A DNA stretch of 64,000 nt from Ceratorhiza oryzae-sativae (Eukaryota > Basidiomycota > Agaricomycetes > Cantharellales > Ceratobasidiaceae). The first letter of the stretch is position 1; each line of letters starts with the position of its first letter. The stretch spans positions 124,001 through 188,000 of the forward strand of contig JARWMV010000008.1 in the NCBI GenBank assembly GCA_030998015.1. The letters run 5' to 3'. This document shows, in pieces, positions 11,711-22,927 of the stretch. Both the position numbers and the translations under genes were made by a program. The notes below the pieces were generated by a model. That model saw only the letters and a program-made list of their open reading frames with translations. It did no database searches and was not told where the DNA came from.

Positions 11711-12742
11711 ATGAGCGACGCAGACGACGGCGGACGCCACGGCCCAGGTGAGCGCCGGTCCCCCGCACCGGATCACCGCTCATTAACGCAGATCACCCTC
11801 GTCGCCAGCCCTCGCTTCCTCGTCGCTCCTGCTCGCGCCCCAGCCCCCGTCGCCGTTCCCGAGCCCGTCGTCGTCCTTCGTGCCCCCGCCGGCGCAGGAG
11901 CCCCACGAGTTTGCCAACAAGGTCGGCTCTTTCATTCATTCGTCTGGCTTTTGCTCATCATTGCCCAGACGACCGCTCGCATGGCAGCGGCCAAGTCCCA
12001 CAGCCGGCGAAGCTCAGAAGACACAACAAAAGTCCCCACCCCATCTTCCCCTATCCCCCAACCGTCGCCCAAACTACCCGACCCTAGTCTCTCGCTGTCC
12101 ATCCAGCCGCTGACTCCAAAACGCTTCTCTGCCGACTCGAACCAGTCATCCCTCTCCAGCTCACGCCCAGCCCCAGCGTCTCCCGCCCTCAGCAGGCACT
12201 CGTCACTCCTTCACACCGGCTCGCGAAACCGTCTATCCACGCTGTCGATCGTGTCGACGCCCATCACCGGGTCGAATCCGGCTCGACAACCGGCACCCAT
12301 CAAGATCAGAGACTTTGCGTTTCCAGTCGGGGACGAGCGCCATACGGGGGAAGGGCTGCAGGCTAGGCGGTCCAGCACCGCGTCGTATTCGTCTTCGGAC
12401 GAGTACGATTCCCAGGGCGATATGAGCGAGCCGAATGGAGACGAGTGCGAAGACGAGTCGGACGCGTTTATACCTGGCACGTATCGGGCGCTCTATGCGT
12501 TTGAGCCCGAGGGGACGGCGGAGATGGCGTTGACAGAGGACCAGCACGTGCGTGTGCTCGGACGGGGTGGGGGTGTTGGGTGGGTGGTTGTGCTCAAACC
12601 CGGTGGAGGCAACGAGCAGGCGCTGGTGCCCGAGGGGTATCTGGAATTCGTGAGCGCCGATACCGAGGACGATGAGGAGCACGATGACGAGGAGAGCGTG
12701 AGTGCTACCGAGGCGCCACGCACGCCCCGAGCGGTTTCCTAA
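11711..12742 (+). CDS. SH3-domain protein (Nbp2/Skb5-like)
   Basis: The C-terminal half is clear: a Ser/Pro-rich linker with many possible phosphosites, an acidic stretch (DECEDESDAFIPG), then one SH3 domain at about 12475-12650. The domain has the ALYAFEPEG start (ALYDF motif), GVGWVVV (the conserved Trp) and a LVPEGYLEFV end. A very acidic tail follows. Single-SH3 proteins of this layout resemble yeast Nbp2 and fission-yeast Skb5, adaptors that bring phosphatases or kinases to stress MAPK pathways; the parallel is inferred. The 5' end is unsettled. The frame is open without splicing from 11690 or 11711, but a likely exon (ending EPHEFANK at about 11923, then gtcggc...cccag) lies in another frame, and joining it to the ATG at 11711 through the good donor at about 11750 is out of phase by one base. 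Confidence 0.7.
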   Translation: MSDADDGGRHGPGERRSPAPDHRSLTQITLVASPRFLVAPARAPAPVAVPEPVVVLRAPAGAGAPRVCQQGRLFHSFVWLLLIIAQTTARMAAAKSHSRRSSEDTTKVPTPSSPIPQPSPKLPDPSLSLSIQPLTPKRFSADSNQSSLSSSRPAPASPALSRHSSLLHTGSRNRLSTLSIVSTPITGSNPARQPAPIKIRDFAFPVGDERHTGEGLQARRSSTASYSSSDEYDSQGDMSEPNGDECEDESDAFIPGTYRALYAFEPEGTAEMALTEDQHVRVLGRGGGVGWVVVLKPGGGNEQALVPEGYLEFVSADTEDDEEHDDEESVSATEAPRTPRAVS

Positions 12743-14879
12743 CGCTCACGTCTTGGGAGCGCTGTTCGGCTCCTCCATCCTTCATTCCGTCTCTGGTTCC
12801 CGAAAAGTCGTCGGACGGACTGTGAGATTATTTGTACCAGGGCTGATGTGCTGTTTAGGATTGCCTCTGTGTTTTGTCTTTCTTTTTAGTGCTTTTTTTT
12901 TTTGTTTGACGCAGCGATGCGTGTATCCATATGGTATGAGTAGACGCTGTTGTGGGATGATATGTCAGATCGGCGCTAAGTAAGATGTGGCGACAGTCCA
13001 CCATACGCTTAATTTGAAATAGCGATATACCATTCTCGCACACCCCAAAGGCTCAGAGAGTTTAACCGACACATGAACTAGGTTCCCCGACTCGCCTAAT
13101 GCCAGGGTAAGATTTTTTAGAGAATTACGCTCCTGGGCATTCGAGTCTTGTGCGAGTTAGCTTTTGCGTCATTCATCTCGAGTGGAAAGGTGTTTAGAAA
13201 GGTCCAGAGCCAGGCTAGACGGATCGGAAGGTCGAAACAAGTGCACCATGGCCAGATCAGAGCGGGATCTCGGTCGCCGTGCGAGTTTGTTCGAACGCGG
13301 TGGCGTATGGAATGCCAGCTTCGGGGAGGACATAGGCCGCCGAGATAGTCCTGACCCCTATTATAGACAAAGCTTCATAACCTGCATCGAGAACCGTCAC
13401 GCTCACGATAGGAGGCGTTCTATACGTGATTTAATGCACTCATCCGAGTCTACCTTCGCCCTGCTCTCTCGCGTATATACCGTTTGATCGAAGTGCTGAA
13501 ACTTTGCCAAGATGATACCTTCAACGTTGGACACGGCCTACGCTCACCAGGGGATCGTCTCAGTGATATTGTGGCTCGGGCTTCCAGTCCACCTACCGAG
13601 CCTACGCTGAAGCTCCCCATTTCGGCTCCGGGAGCGGCGATGGTCTTATTATTTGTATCATCAATATCTCAGGGCGATAAAAAGACCTACAAACTTGAGA
13701 GAACGAACCATACGAACATAAAGCTGGTTTGGATTCAAAAAGCTGAACAGGTTGTTACAGCGTTTTGCCGCCCTCCTGGACTCGTGTGTTCTACTTCAAG
13801 GACTGAGGATTTCTAACTGTCACGTTTATCCGTACTAGAGCTTCATCACACGCAGACTCGACGTCCACATTCTCCTTTCTGTCGGGATAGCACTCATTGT
13901 CATCAGAGATGAGCCCTAGTCGAGTTTGAGTTGTCTCACTTAGGGAAGGCTTGTCACGCTGTGAGTGTCTATACATTGGACGACTCATCACGACGTGGTA
14001 GGATCGGCTCTGTATCGCACTGTACCCATACAATGAGCGACTGAGGCGCGATACTCAATGAGTGAACCAGTCTATATGAGAAAACGATAATAACATACCT
14101 CAACATGTGGTAGAATCGACCGAGAGAGCAGAAGAACATGTGCCATATATATATAGCCACTGTGATAGTGCGAGGAAAATCCATGAAAACCAACCGAAAA
14201 CAGAAGACGCCACATCCTGTGGTCCCGGCGATCTTTCAGAGCCGTGACCGCCGGGCGGCGCTAAGCTCTGGTGGCGCAGCCACCCAACAAGGGTGGTGAA
14301 CGTCCAATCAATTATGCAGCAAGAGAGCCTAAATATCGATGCTCTACGTAAATGGACGATTTGGGATTTAAATATATCAACATCTAGACGCCAGGGGAGC
14401 CCACGCTCCTCAAAGAAGCAAGGATGAGTTTAAGGGAGGCATTCTACGAAATGAAGAGGGCTTCCTCGTTCTCTGTTTATCTATCTAGTTCTTGTACGCA
14501 ATATATATGGTATGGGCTACACAGATGCATGGGATTGACAAAAATAACATGATCCGCATGATATTTGATATTCGGTGCTGCACACCGAGCGGTGAAGACG
14601 TTTTTGCATACAAATTTATGCTAGTGCATGGGATAGGCAATGAGATATATGAATTAAATTACCTAAATGTATCTTGCTTGTAGTTCCTAGAAGTCTTCTG
14701 TGGAATAGCACCCGCAGCGCATGCAACCTTATGTTAAGCATCGATGTAAGATTTGTGGAAATTTTTATATCTGCTGAATCATGAAGTGTCTATTGTTAAA
14801 ATGTGGCATATATTAGACAAAAACTACGTACTTACCTACTGTGTCGGCAATTTCGCTTCATTGACTTGGCCATCTGCAC
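12743..14879. other. Intergenic, nothing recognised
   Basis: Contains the 3' region of the SH3 gene (T-run at about 12890-12903) and many short frames on both strands. None shows a recognisable domain or good splice pairing. No tRNA, snoRNA or repeat could be supported. Confidence 0.4.
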
Positions 14880-16030
14880 TTATATTGTTGTGACGCAAGG
14901 CCAGCTCCAGACTGGCCAAAGCTCAACCGTTTGAGTCGACTCTACTGTGCTCTTTTTGCTCCAAACGTTCTCCTGCAATCGATTGGAGTTCATGGTACCA
15001 TCACCATCCCCAATGGGCTGAGCATGGTAGATCCATACGTGCAACGTGCTCCCATCCACTGCCTGAAATACGGGTAGGACCAAATCGGCAGCAACCTCAC
15101 AGTTCATCAAGTACAGATGTCGAAGCATCGGCAAGTAGTTCCTGCTCGGGGTAGCGTTTTTACTACCCACCCGTGCTTCTTCAATCACCAGATCCTCCAG
15201 AAATGGCATGTCGCCAAGTATTTGTGGTACTGATATCATGTCTGAAGATGGTCTTCTTGAGTCTCGGATAAACAGTGACGCAACATTGGAGTGGTTGAAG
15301 AACAATTGAACCGCCTCATACTCATCCACAGACCCGTCAAGCCTGATGCTTGCACTAAATGCCTGCAGCGGGGGATGTATGATCGATAGGACTTTGGCAC
15401 AGCCACGTTACATATACCGAAGGTTCAGGTGCACCAGATCCCGAAGTTCAACGCGCTCGACTCGAATTGAGTTCGAGTAGGAGCAGCGTCTTGTATATGC
15501 AGTTCAATGGTCAATCCCCCTACGTACTGTAGGTGACGCTTCGCCCTCTTCATTAATTTGTCTGCCCATCGCCCCGCGGGCACGAGATCGACGTGTGACC
15601 ATAACTGAGGTGACTGAGTAGCCACTTGACGCCAATATGAGCAGACGTTCATGATTCGATCGATGCAGCTTTGCTCTCGTGGTGTTTTGACCGAGATATT
15701 ATGCTGGATGCAAAAGTCACTTTGTGAGTTCGTTAAACTGAATATGTAGCCCAGCACTTCTGTAGGCAGTGAGTTGATAGGAGTGAGTTTAGGGGATCGA
15801 TTTCTCAATCGAATGAGACAGCTCCAAGAGCTGTACAGTCGATTGTTGTAAGAAGATAATGCTCCAAGGTCTGAATCTATGTGCTTCATTGCGTGCTCAG
15901 ATATAACTTAACTGTTTTGGGATGCCTGGGAGAGCACCCGATCCAGCACCTCACACCCTTCAAAATATCGATCGAGCATAAGGAGAAGGGTGTGGTGAAG
16001 TAGTTTCCATCGTACAAAGGTGTCAACGCA
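14880..16030 (-). pseudogene. F-box/leucine-rich-repeat protein pseudogene
   Basis: A decayed paralog of the intact F-box gene at 27227-28831. From about 16030 the minus strand reads WKLLHHTLLLMLDRYFEGCE, matching the paralog's WKVLHDTLITTVAAYLDACR, and hits an in-frame TAA near 15910. It then continues from 15889 with the F-box region (SSWSCLIRLRNRSPKLTPIN, LPTEVLGYIF, WRQVATQSPQLWSHVDLVP). After the region matching LHIQDTGDP the leucine-rich middle is missing. The sequence jumps, with a frame change and a second stop (LNLRYM then TAA, about 15410), to the part matching CAEVLSLISP, and ends at 14880 with PVWSWPC as in the paralog. Two stops, a frameshift and a large internal deletion make this a pseudogene. 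Confidence 0.85.
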
Positions 16031-17420
16031 TGAGCTAGTAGTGCCGGACTCATAGTAATGGGTAGTTGGCGGGATATCCATTTAGTGTGAAATCCGGAGC
16101 GGTGAGATGAGGTGGCAGAAGTGGTTAATTATCAAGAGGGCCCTCCCCGGGCAACTTTATTCGCCCTCGGCATCGTCTGCCAATCGATTGTGATCAATAA
16201 GGACCTCCACGCTTTCGTGTAGCATTTCCTTACAGAACAGCTTGTCGGGGCAATGGAGGTGTCACCGGCACTACGTTTCCTTAGGCGCCATTCATGCCGT
16301 TGGTGTTTCGTTGTCAGAACCTGAGCGCCTACTGACCTAGCACTCAAGTTTGTTCCATCTTGCTTCCTTCCATATATTTCTCCCCGTTTGGCCATGGCGC
16401 CCTTCAATGTAGCACTGCAATTTTCACACTAGCCCATGTACAATAGACCCTTCCCAAATTACCATACCTGAAATCCTACATAGCCCCCAAGATCGGCTCG
16501 TTTCACGTTCACATGAACTAACTGAACCGACTATTATTCACAGGTTCTCTGTAACATATCATAACCAATTTATGCCTCGTGTAAATACCGCGTGTTGGCC
16601 CAATCCGGACGATTACGTTCCGTCATCTTTCACGAGGTCGATTCAGAGCGCCTTTCACCATACATTCACTTATCCACGCCTTTTCACGCCAATTTCGGAT
16701 CAGAAGAAGAGCATTCATATTCTGAACCATTTGCTTTCCCACTCAGGGGGCTTCATTAAAGTTATTTGACTGGTTCTATGTTTGGTTGCCCTCGTGTTTT
16801 CGTATGGCTTTCCTAAGTACTAGGTGGCTTTTTCTCATCACACTTTTTCCTTGGGGGGTTTCTTTGTTTGAATTATATTCTGCTCTCCTCAAATTCATCT
16901 ATTTTTCTCCTTTGAGCGGTCTGCCTTGTGTTCATCTGGCTTGTTGAGACGGTTCGACAAACACCCAATTAGCTAAGTAAGTTAGAGTAGGCTCACGTGC
17001 ATCCAAAAAAAAAAAAAAAGTAGGCTCACGTGCCTACTCGGGTTCTAACTAGCGCTACTCTACGGCTACTCCACAGCTACCCAGGGTTCTCGAGCGCTAA
17101 TGCGACCCCGAGAAGCTGGAGGATAATCAGGCTTTCGTTGAGAATTTTGATTGAATGTCACATGACAGGGAATTATTTAGCGCATGTATCCATCATATTG
17201 CGTAGGGTCTGGAGACATTCTCGAGGTTCTCCCAGACCCCCTCTAGTGCTCCGATAGAACAAAAATATATAATCATCCAAACGATTATAGATCATTTATG
17301 TTTACAAACGAGGCTGCGCTGTAGACAACTACCTGATCGCACAAAGGTGCTGCGCAATGGGGTTCAACTTAGATCAGTTGATTTTCTTTCTACAATGAGA
17401 TAGCCTTGCTTTCTAACCCT
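16031..17420. other. Intergenic, only a short retro-insertion scar
   Basis: No convincing gene was seen. A T-rich stretch lies around 16790-16930. The scar at 16987-17033 is listed separately. The rest is short frames with no recognisable content. Confidence 0.45.
16987..17033. repeat. 14-bp direct repeat flanking a poly(A) insert
   Basis: The sequence GTAGGCTCACGTGC occurs at 16987-17000 and again at 17020-17033. Between them lie only ATCC and a run of 15 A. A poly(A) tract closed by an exact target-site duplication is the mark of target-primed reverse transcription, so this looks like an extremely 5'-truncated LINE/SINE or mRNA retro-insertion of which little but the tail remains. Confidence 0.6.
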
Positions 17421-19305
17421 TCATTCACCCTTAGTCGCCTCTCGAACCACTTCGGCCAACCTTCGCAGAGCCTCGTCTGCGTCTTCTTCTTTCACGATAC
17501 TGAAAGAAGCCCGGACATAGGCGGACTTTCGTCCGCTCGGATAAAATGCCGTGCCGGGTACCGCCAAAACACCCTTTGCAATAGCTTGATTCCGGATAAG
17601 ATGGTACGAGTCCGACTCGGAAATTGGGAGATTTAGTTTGAACCTGCGTTGGACTTTGTTTAGTCGAGACGTGATTGAGGGAAGGTGAGGGGACATACCA
17701 AAAGAATAAACCCGCCTCGGGCTTTGTCCATTCTGCCAATCCATTTCCGAAATGCTTGAGCATGATTCTGTGAAACACGTCTCTTTTGGAGCGATAGAAC
17801 CCGGAAATGTTGGCTATGTGTGCACGGAACCCAGAATGACCCCAGTGCTTGAGTATAGCAAGGACCATGGCTTGGGTCGTGCTCGCTGCTTGAAGGTTGG
17901 CAGCCGAAGTCTAGATGAGGCAAGTTAAGTGTGGAACGTGCACGGGCGTTGATGACGTACATGCGAGTTGATAGGTTTAACTAGCCCAGGCGGACCAGTA
18001 AGGAACGCAATACGCATCCCTGTCGCGAGATCTTGTCTCAACAATATAATAGGAGTGTAAGCGATACTGAGACGTACCAGAAGAGAACACCTTGGAGAAG
18101 CTATCGAATCTCAAAACCCGCCTCTGTCTTTTTTCGGCTTCAGCATTTTCGACCAAGCTGTTTTCTAGCGAGAGGTATGAAGGGGGCCGTTCATCTGGAC
18201 CAAAGTACAGATAAAAGTACGGGTCGTCTACGAAAAACAATGTGTCGCTATAACTAATCAGGTTCATTGATATTTGCTACACACCTTCAAGGATCAAAAA
18301 GTCATACTCCTGGGCTAGCTCGAGCAATGCTTTGCGTCTGTCGAGGGTCGTTGTTGCACCACTTGGGTTGCATCCGAATGGGGTGGTGTATATTCCCTTT
18401 GGAAACCGCTTCCCAACAGGCCAGGACTCAAGAATGGAGCGGAGGTGAGAGGTGGAGAGCCCACATGGGTCAGTTTCGACTTCTACGGTACCGACATCAG
18501 CAAGTTGAAAGCGGAAGCGACAGAAACCGGGGTGATATACCGATGAGATCCGCTTCGAGCGGTTGAAGAATTGAGAGTACACCACTTGAAACGTAGGTGC
18601 GTGATTTAGTCACTCCATTGCCTGCAAAACCAACGAAACTTACGCATAAACGGGGGCCTCGACCAAAAAAGAGTCACCCTCGTCCAGGATGCACGAGAAC
18701 GCCTTGTACAGCAGGTCCTGGCTACCGCTACCTACAGTCAGTTGAAGTTCGGTGTCATCGACCTTGACACCGTGCTCCACTGTTTGGAACTCGGCAAGCA
18801 CCTGACGCAGCTCAGGTAGGCCGTCCGTAAAAGTGTATTGTAGGGCCCTAGCGACATCTCCATCCTTGAGAATGAGCGTTTCGCGCATAGCCGAAGGCCC
18901 CGAAGTCGAAGACTGGTACGGCTGAGGGCCATTAGGGGAACGTAGGGTTATGGATATTTCTTCAATTGGGAAGGTAGTGGGGTTCGGTTTTCCAGCCAGC
19001 AGGGAAATGAGGCCGGGCTGAAGCTCATGGTACATAAGCCCACGAACTAGCCACGTCATTAATATGCATGAGTAGAACATGAGAAGTCTGCTCACTGCCA
19101 TCGATATTCCTAAGAGTGGTGCAGCGCGCCAGGAACCGGGCATAGTCGTTATGAGTATGTTTCGTGGACTGAATAAAACGAAGACACGAGTGTGGATATT
19201 TATATGTCTATCGATACGGGTGGCGTAATGACGAACCAAGGGCGCCGTTGGCCGGGAAATCCCGGGAGCATCTTCGGCTGCAACGTCGGTGGAGGAGTAG
19301 ACCAT
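17421..19305 (-). CDS. PLP-dependent aminotransferase (aminoadipate/aromatic type, Aro8-like)
   Basis: A class I/II aminotransferase, predicted to move an amino group between an amino acid (2-aminoadipate, an aromatic amino acid or kynurenine) and 2-oxoglutarate. Minus-strand exons join cleanly. The first starts at 19305 (MVYSSTDV...) and splices to NDYARFLARCTTLRNIDG, then to IRGLMYHELQPGLISLLAGK, PNPTTFP and VGSGSQDLLYKAF. An intron in VEAPVY leads to LQPLEADLIEVETDP and then YTTPFGCNPSGATTTLDRRK. Next come DDPYFYLYFG and the lysine site RFDSFSKVFSSG joined to MRIAFLTGPPGLVK. The last exons carry KPEAGLFFW and VPGTAFYPSGRKS, ending at 17421. All hallmark residues (the NP of the PLP site, DDPY, the SFSK lysine and the conserved Arg near the end) are present, so the gene looks functional. 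Substrate preference cannot be read from sequence. Confidence 0.88.
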
Positions 19306-20270
19306 GGCGACGTCTATTGATACGAGGATATGGACGAGGGCAGAAAGAGCATAGAATCCTTCGAGTCAAGCCAATGCCGGGTGGCGAATTGGCAATCCTC
19401 GCCGATAAGTATGCCGGCCCCCAATCATTGAGGTTCGCATTTAAAATGAAATAATGTGGGCGATACGCTGGAGCGCGGGGTTGATTGAACGTGATATTGA
19501 CGTATTCTGAGAACTAGGCTTACATTTGATGGGAACTCGGCAGTGATCGTTGTCAGGCGTGCAGTGTTTGGTGGCTAGAAGCGCCGGGCGCCACCGGCTA
19601 GGCGGCCGAACCAGTGCTGTGGCGCGCGCAGCTCAACGACCGCCATGGACGGCAATAGCTCGAGCCGCTTTTCTTCGTCGCACGAATACCGCAGTCCAAT
19701 GGAATGCTTGTTGGGCATCGCCCCGTCGGTCGGCAGTTTCTGCCTTGCGCCACGCACTTCTACTCCAATTCCCGGACTATCGGCGCTGCCCCAGCCCAAC
19801 AATCAGCGACTCCAATGTAGCTTTTGTTTGGCTATTGAAATACTTTGCCTTTGTCTTGGCACCCGCAGCAGGATAATTATATTTCCGCCCCGTAGGCAAA
19901 CGGCCCGCAGCTCGTCGTCCAGGCAAGGCACCTCGCAACCGGGAAGACCCTCGAGCATATGACTATTTGGCATAAACATATATGCACTGGATGTCGCTGA
20001 TTTACCGGATGGCAGACGGCGCAACCGATTCCTATAAGACGTCCGACCTGCCACGCAAGAGGCGAATTCTTTAACGCGATCTGAGCACCCGGGTGTGCAG
20101 TGCAGCTGGTCTCTTCTGCTCTTTCAGGTGAGCTAGTGCGGCTGTCTCTACACGATGCCAAATCTAATTTCTTCGTGTGGTAAGGTGCACAAGCATTCGT
20201 TTCTTGTATAAACTTATCACAAGCCCCGGTCTTTCCTTTTCTTCATTCATTTTCGCCAACACAAATCACA
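19306..20270. other. Intergenic between divergent genes
   Basis: Shared upstream region of the aminotransferase (minus) and the ferric reductase (plus). Overlapping frames on both strands lack recognisable domains. Short CT-rich sequence just before 20271 is consistent with a promoter or transcript start. Confidence 0.45.
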
Positions 20271-22602
20271 ATGGCAGCGCCACCAGCTACCAAGGCCACT
20301 CGACCTCCTCTCTCAAATGACGAGATCGCATTCTACACCGATGTACTCGTTCTCTTTGTTCTGCTGTTCTTCACTCTCACCGCCCTCCCGCGGATCGTTG
20401 TGCGATTGACCCACACCTCCGCCTGGCGCGACGGATGGATTATTCTTCGTGGTTCTCCTGCCGCTGTATCCTCGCCATATGCGACTAGGATCAACCCCAG
20501 TGCGTTTGATGTGTCGAGGAAACCGACCCTCCGACGTGCCTTGTCGGAGAAGAAGCTTGGCTCGGACTTGCGTTCCAACGAGAGCGAGACCTGGGAGTCG
20601 TCATTTGGCCCGTACGATGGTGCACCCAAATTTAGCAACAGGCCCAACACTGTCTCTCACCTTCGACATGCCCGGGGCGAGCCAGTTCACCTCCCGACTC
20701 GATGCCCGTCCTACTTGTCTCTCCTCCAACCAGCCTCGAAACTCTTCTCGGCCCGCCAATCCGGGTATTCGGTCGGTCAATTTGTTTTGCTGTTCGGATA
20801 CACAGCGCTCCTCTGCGTGGCGATGTTCTTGTACTCCAGCCCAGTCAACAACATCACACGAGCCGGCTTTGTGTGTATTTCCCAGATCCCGGTTGTCTTT
20901 GCACTCGGCACGAAGAATAGTTTGGTTGGGTGGTTTGTTGGCATGGGCTATGAGAAGGTGAGTTGGCAAAATTGATGGCCAAGAAGACTGTATGCTCATT
21001 GAAATACTAGTTGAACTACATTCATCGATGGGTTGGTCAACTCATGTTCATCACTGGCCTATTCCACGTCGTGGGCTATCGTACGTTTTCTATTTCTCCC
21101 TTCCTTCTCCATTCTAACCCAAACTCCAGTTGTCAAATGGACAAAGACAGGCGTGCTGACCATCGCATCTAAGAGCCAGTTCTGGGGCTGGATGGCGTTT
21201 GGTGGGCTGGTCTTCTGTGCCATCTTGTCTCTTCCGCCATCCGTCGAAGTTCGTATCAGCTGTTCTGGCACTCTCATTGGGTTGGCCTGATCATCATGGT
21301 TGTCGCAGTACGTCTCTCCTACTCTAGTGATTGAATGGGGCTGATATGCGAATAGTCGTGTCTCCATGTCCCGGCATGCATCCCGTATTGTATTGCCGCA
21401 GGGTCGATTTACGGCCTCGACCAGCTCATGAGGTTGTGCAAGAGTCATTTTGTGACAGCGACAATCACACCCGTCCCGGAACTGAAATGCACCCAGGCGA
21501 GTTGTTCGAAACCTCGGAGGGCGCTGAGAAGCTCATTTTTGGACAATGATTAGATTTCGATTCCCAATCTTACACACGGCTGGCGGGCTGGCCAACATGT
21601 TCGGATCCGCGTGCTCAGCATGGGCGTTGGGCCGATCGGGTGGGCTGAATGTCATCCGTTTACGGTGAGTTGGTATACTTTTTTGTTTGCCTTCTGTGTG
21701 ATTGATGGATGGATGGTAGATCGCTAGCGTGTCTAATAGAACTGGTACTGGTGATGGACTTACTTTGCTCTGCAAACGTGCTGGAGACTGGACCAACAAG
21801 TTGTATGCGCTTGCTCAAGGTCCAGGTGACGAGAAAGGAGGGTACGGCGTTGGGCAAAACGTAAAGGTGATTGTCGAAGGTCCATATGGTAAGTGTCGTC
21901 ATCATATGATCGCCGCAACCCAATATTGCCCTGGTACCCTGACTAACGAGCGGTCAAGGTGGTACTGGTCCGGTGATCCTGGCATCCTTCCACTCGGTCG
22001 TGATTGTTGCTGGTGGGAGTGGCGTGACATTCGCGACGAGCGCGGTAGAGGAATTGATCGTCCAGGTTGAGAATGGATGTGCACGTACGAGGAATATCGA
22101 ACTTATCTGGGTCGTCCAAGATCACCGTGAGCCTTGCCAACCGTTCCTTTTTGACCCTGATTTGACCGACCAACAACAGACTCGGCTTCACCCCTCCTGC
22201 CGGTATTTGCTGCCCTCCTCTCGCGAGCTTCGTCTGTCCACATGATCTCTATGCATGTGACGATACACTACACGCGCGCGTCGACCACATTCCCTGCGAA
22301 CATCTCTGCTCTCACGGACGATGCGTTAAACTTTGCCGCCGGCCGGCCGAACATCACCTCTACGTTGGATGATGTGGTGCGAAAGACAGCTACGCAAGGT
22401 ACGGCAGGAGGCGTCGTCGTCGGGGTGTGTGGACCCCAGGCGTTGGTGGAAGATGTGTGGAAAGCCGAGCGGGCTATTGGAGGTGAGATGAGAAAGGCGT
22501 GTGGGGGTGTCGAGGTCCATGAAGAGTGAGTCGCGCTTTTTATTCGTCGGGTCACAGCATGGTTGACGGTGACTATTTTATTGCAGGGCGTTTGGATGGT
22601 GA
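20271..22602 (+). CDS. Ferric reductase-like transmembrane oxidoreductase, apparent frameshift
   Basis: A flavocytochrome of the FRE family, which passes electrons from NADPH through FAD and two haems across a membrane to reduce ferric or cupric ions. Exon 1 (20271-20957) has the N-terminal TM and a loop. Exon 2 (21011-21080) gives YIHRWVGQLMFITGLFHVVG, with two His 13 residues apart; later WHSHWVGLIIMVV joined to ASCLHV repeats that spacing. These are the bis-haem ligands. FAD binding is shown by HPFT with preceding GWRAGQHVRI, and NADPH binding by PYGGTGP and VVGVCGPQALVEDVWKAE. The end at 22602 reads EEAFGW after a last intron. Intron 21497-21553 has a GC donor. Oddity: SLPP and the expected continuation IRRSSYQLFWHSHW are in different frames around 21236-21241, so one base seems missing. 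This could be a null allele or a sequence error. Confidence 0.85.
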
Positions 22603-22927
22603 CCAAGCCGAGGGCGCGAGGCTATAGCCAGGATGCCAATTAGGCTAGGGATGGTGATGGTGACCTGATCTGGATCGGGCCTTGTTGCGCTAGTCGCATT
22701 GTTATTTATTGTGCGGGGGATGTGTATTTATTCAATATGTGCAACAATTGTGTTCGAAGCGTGACGAAACAAATGAGCTCATCGTGTGTCAGCCTGTCAA
22801 AACTTCGTTGTAGATATCGGGACCAAGTCAGAATATGTTGTCCCCCTGGGCGCCAAGCACCAAACCGTGGACAGGAAATGCGGTGCAGACAGAAGTTAAG
22901 CGCGCTGCTGGACGCGACGTCGACGAC

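Noticed and set aside
16132..16407. A 91-codon minus-strand frame upstream of the F-box pseudogene
   Set aside because: Composition is unremarkable and it does not match the N-terminus of the intact F-box paralog.
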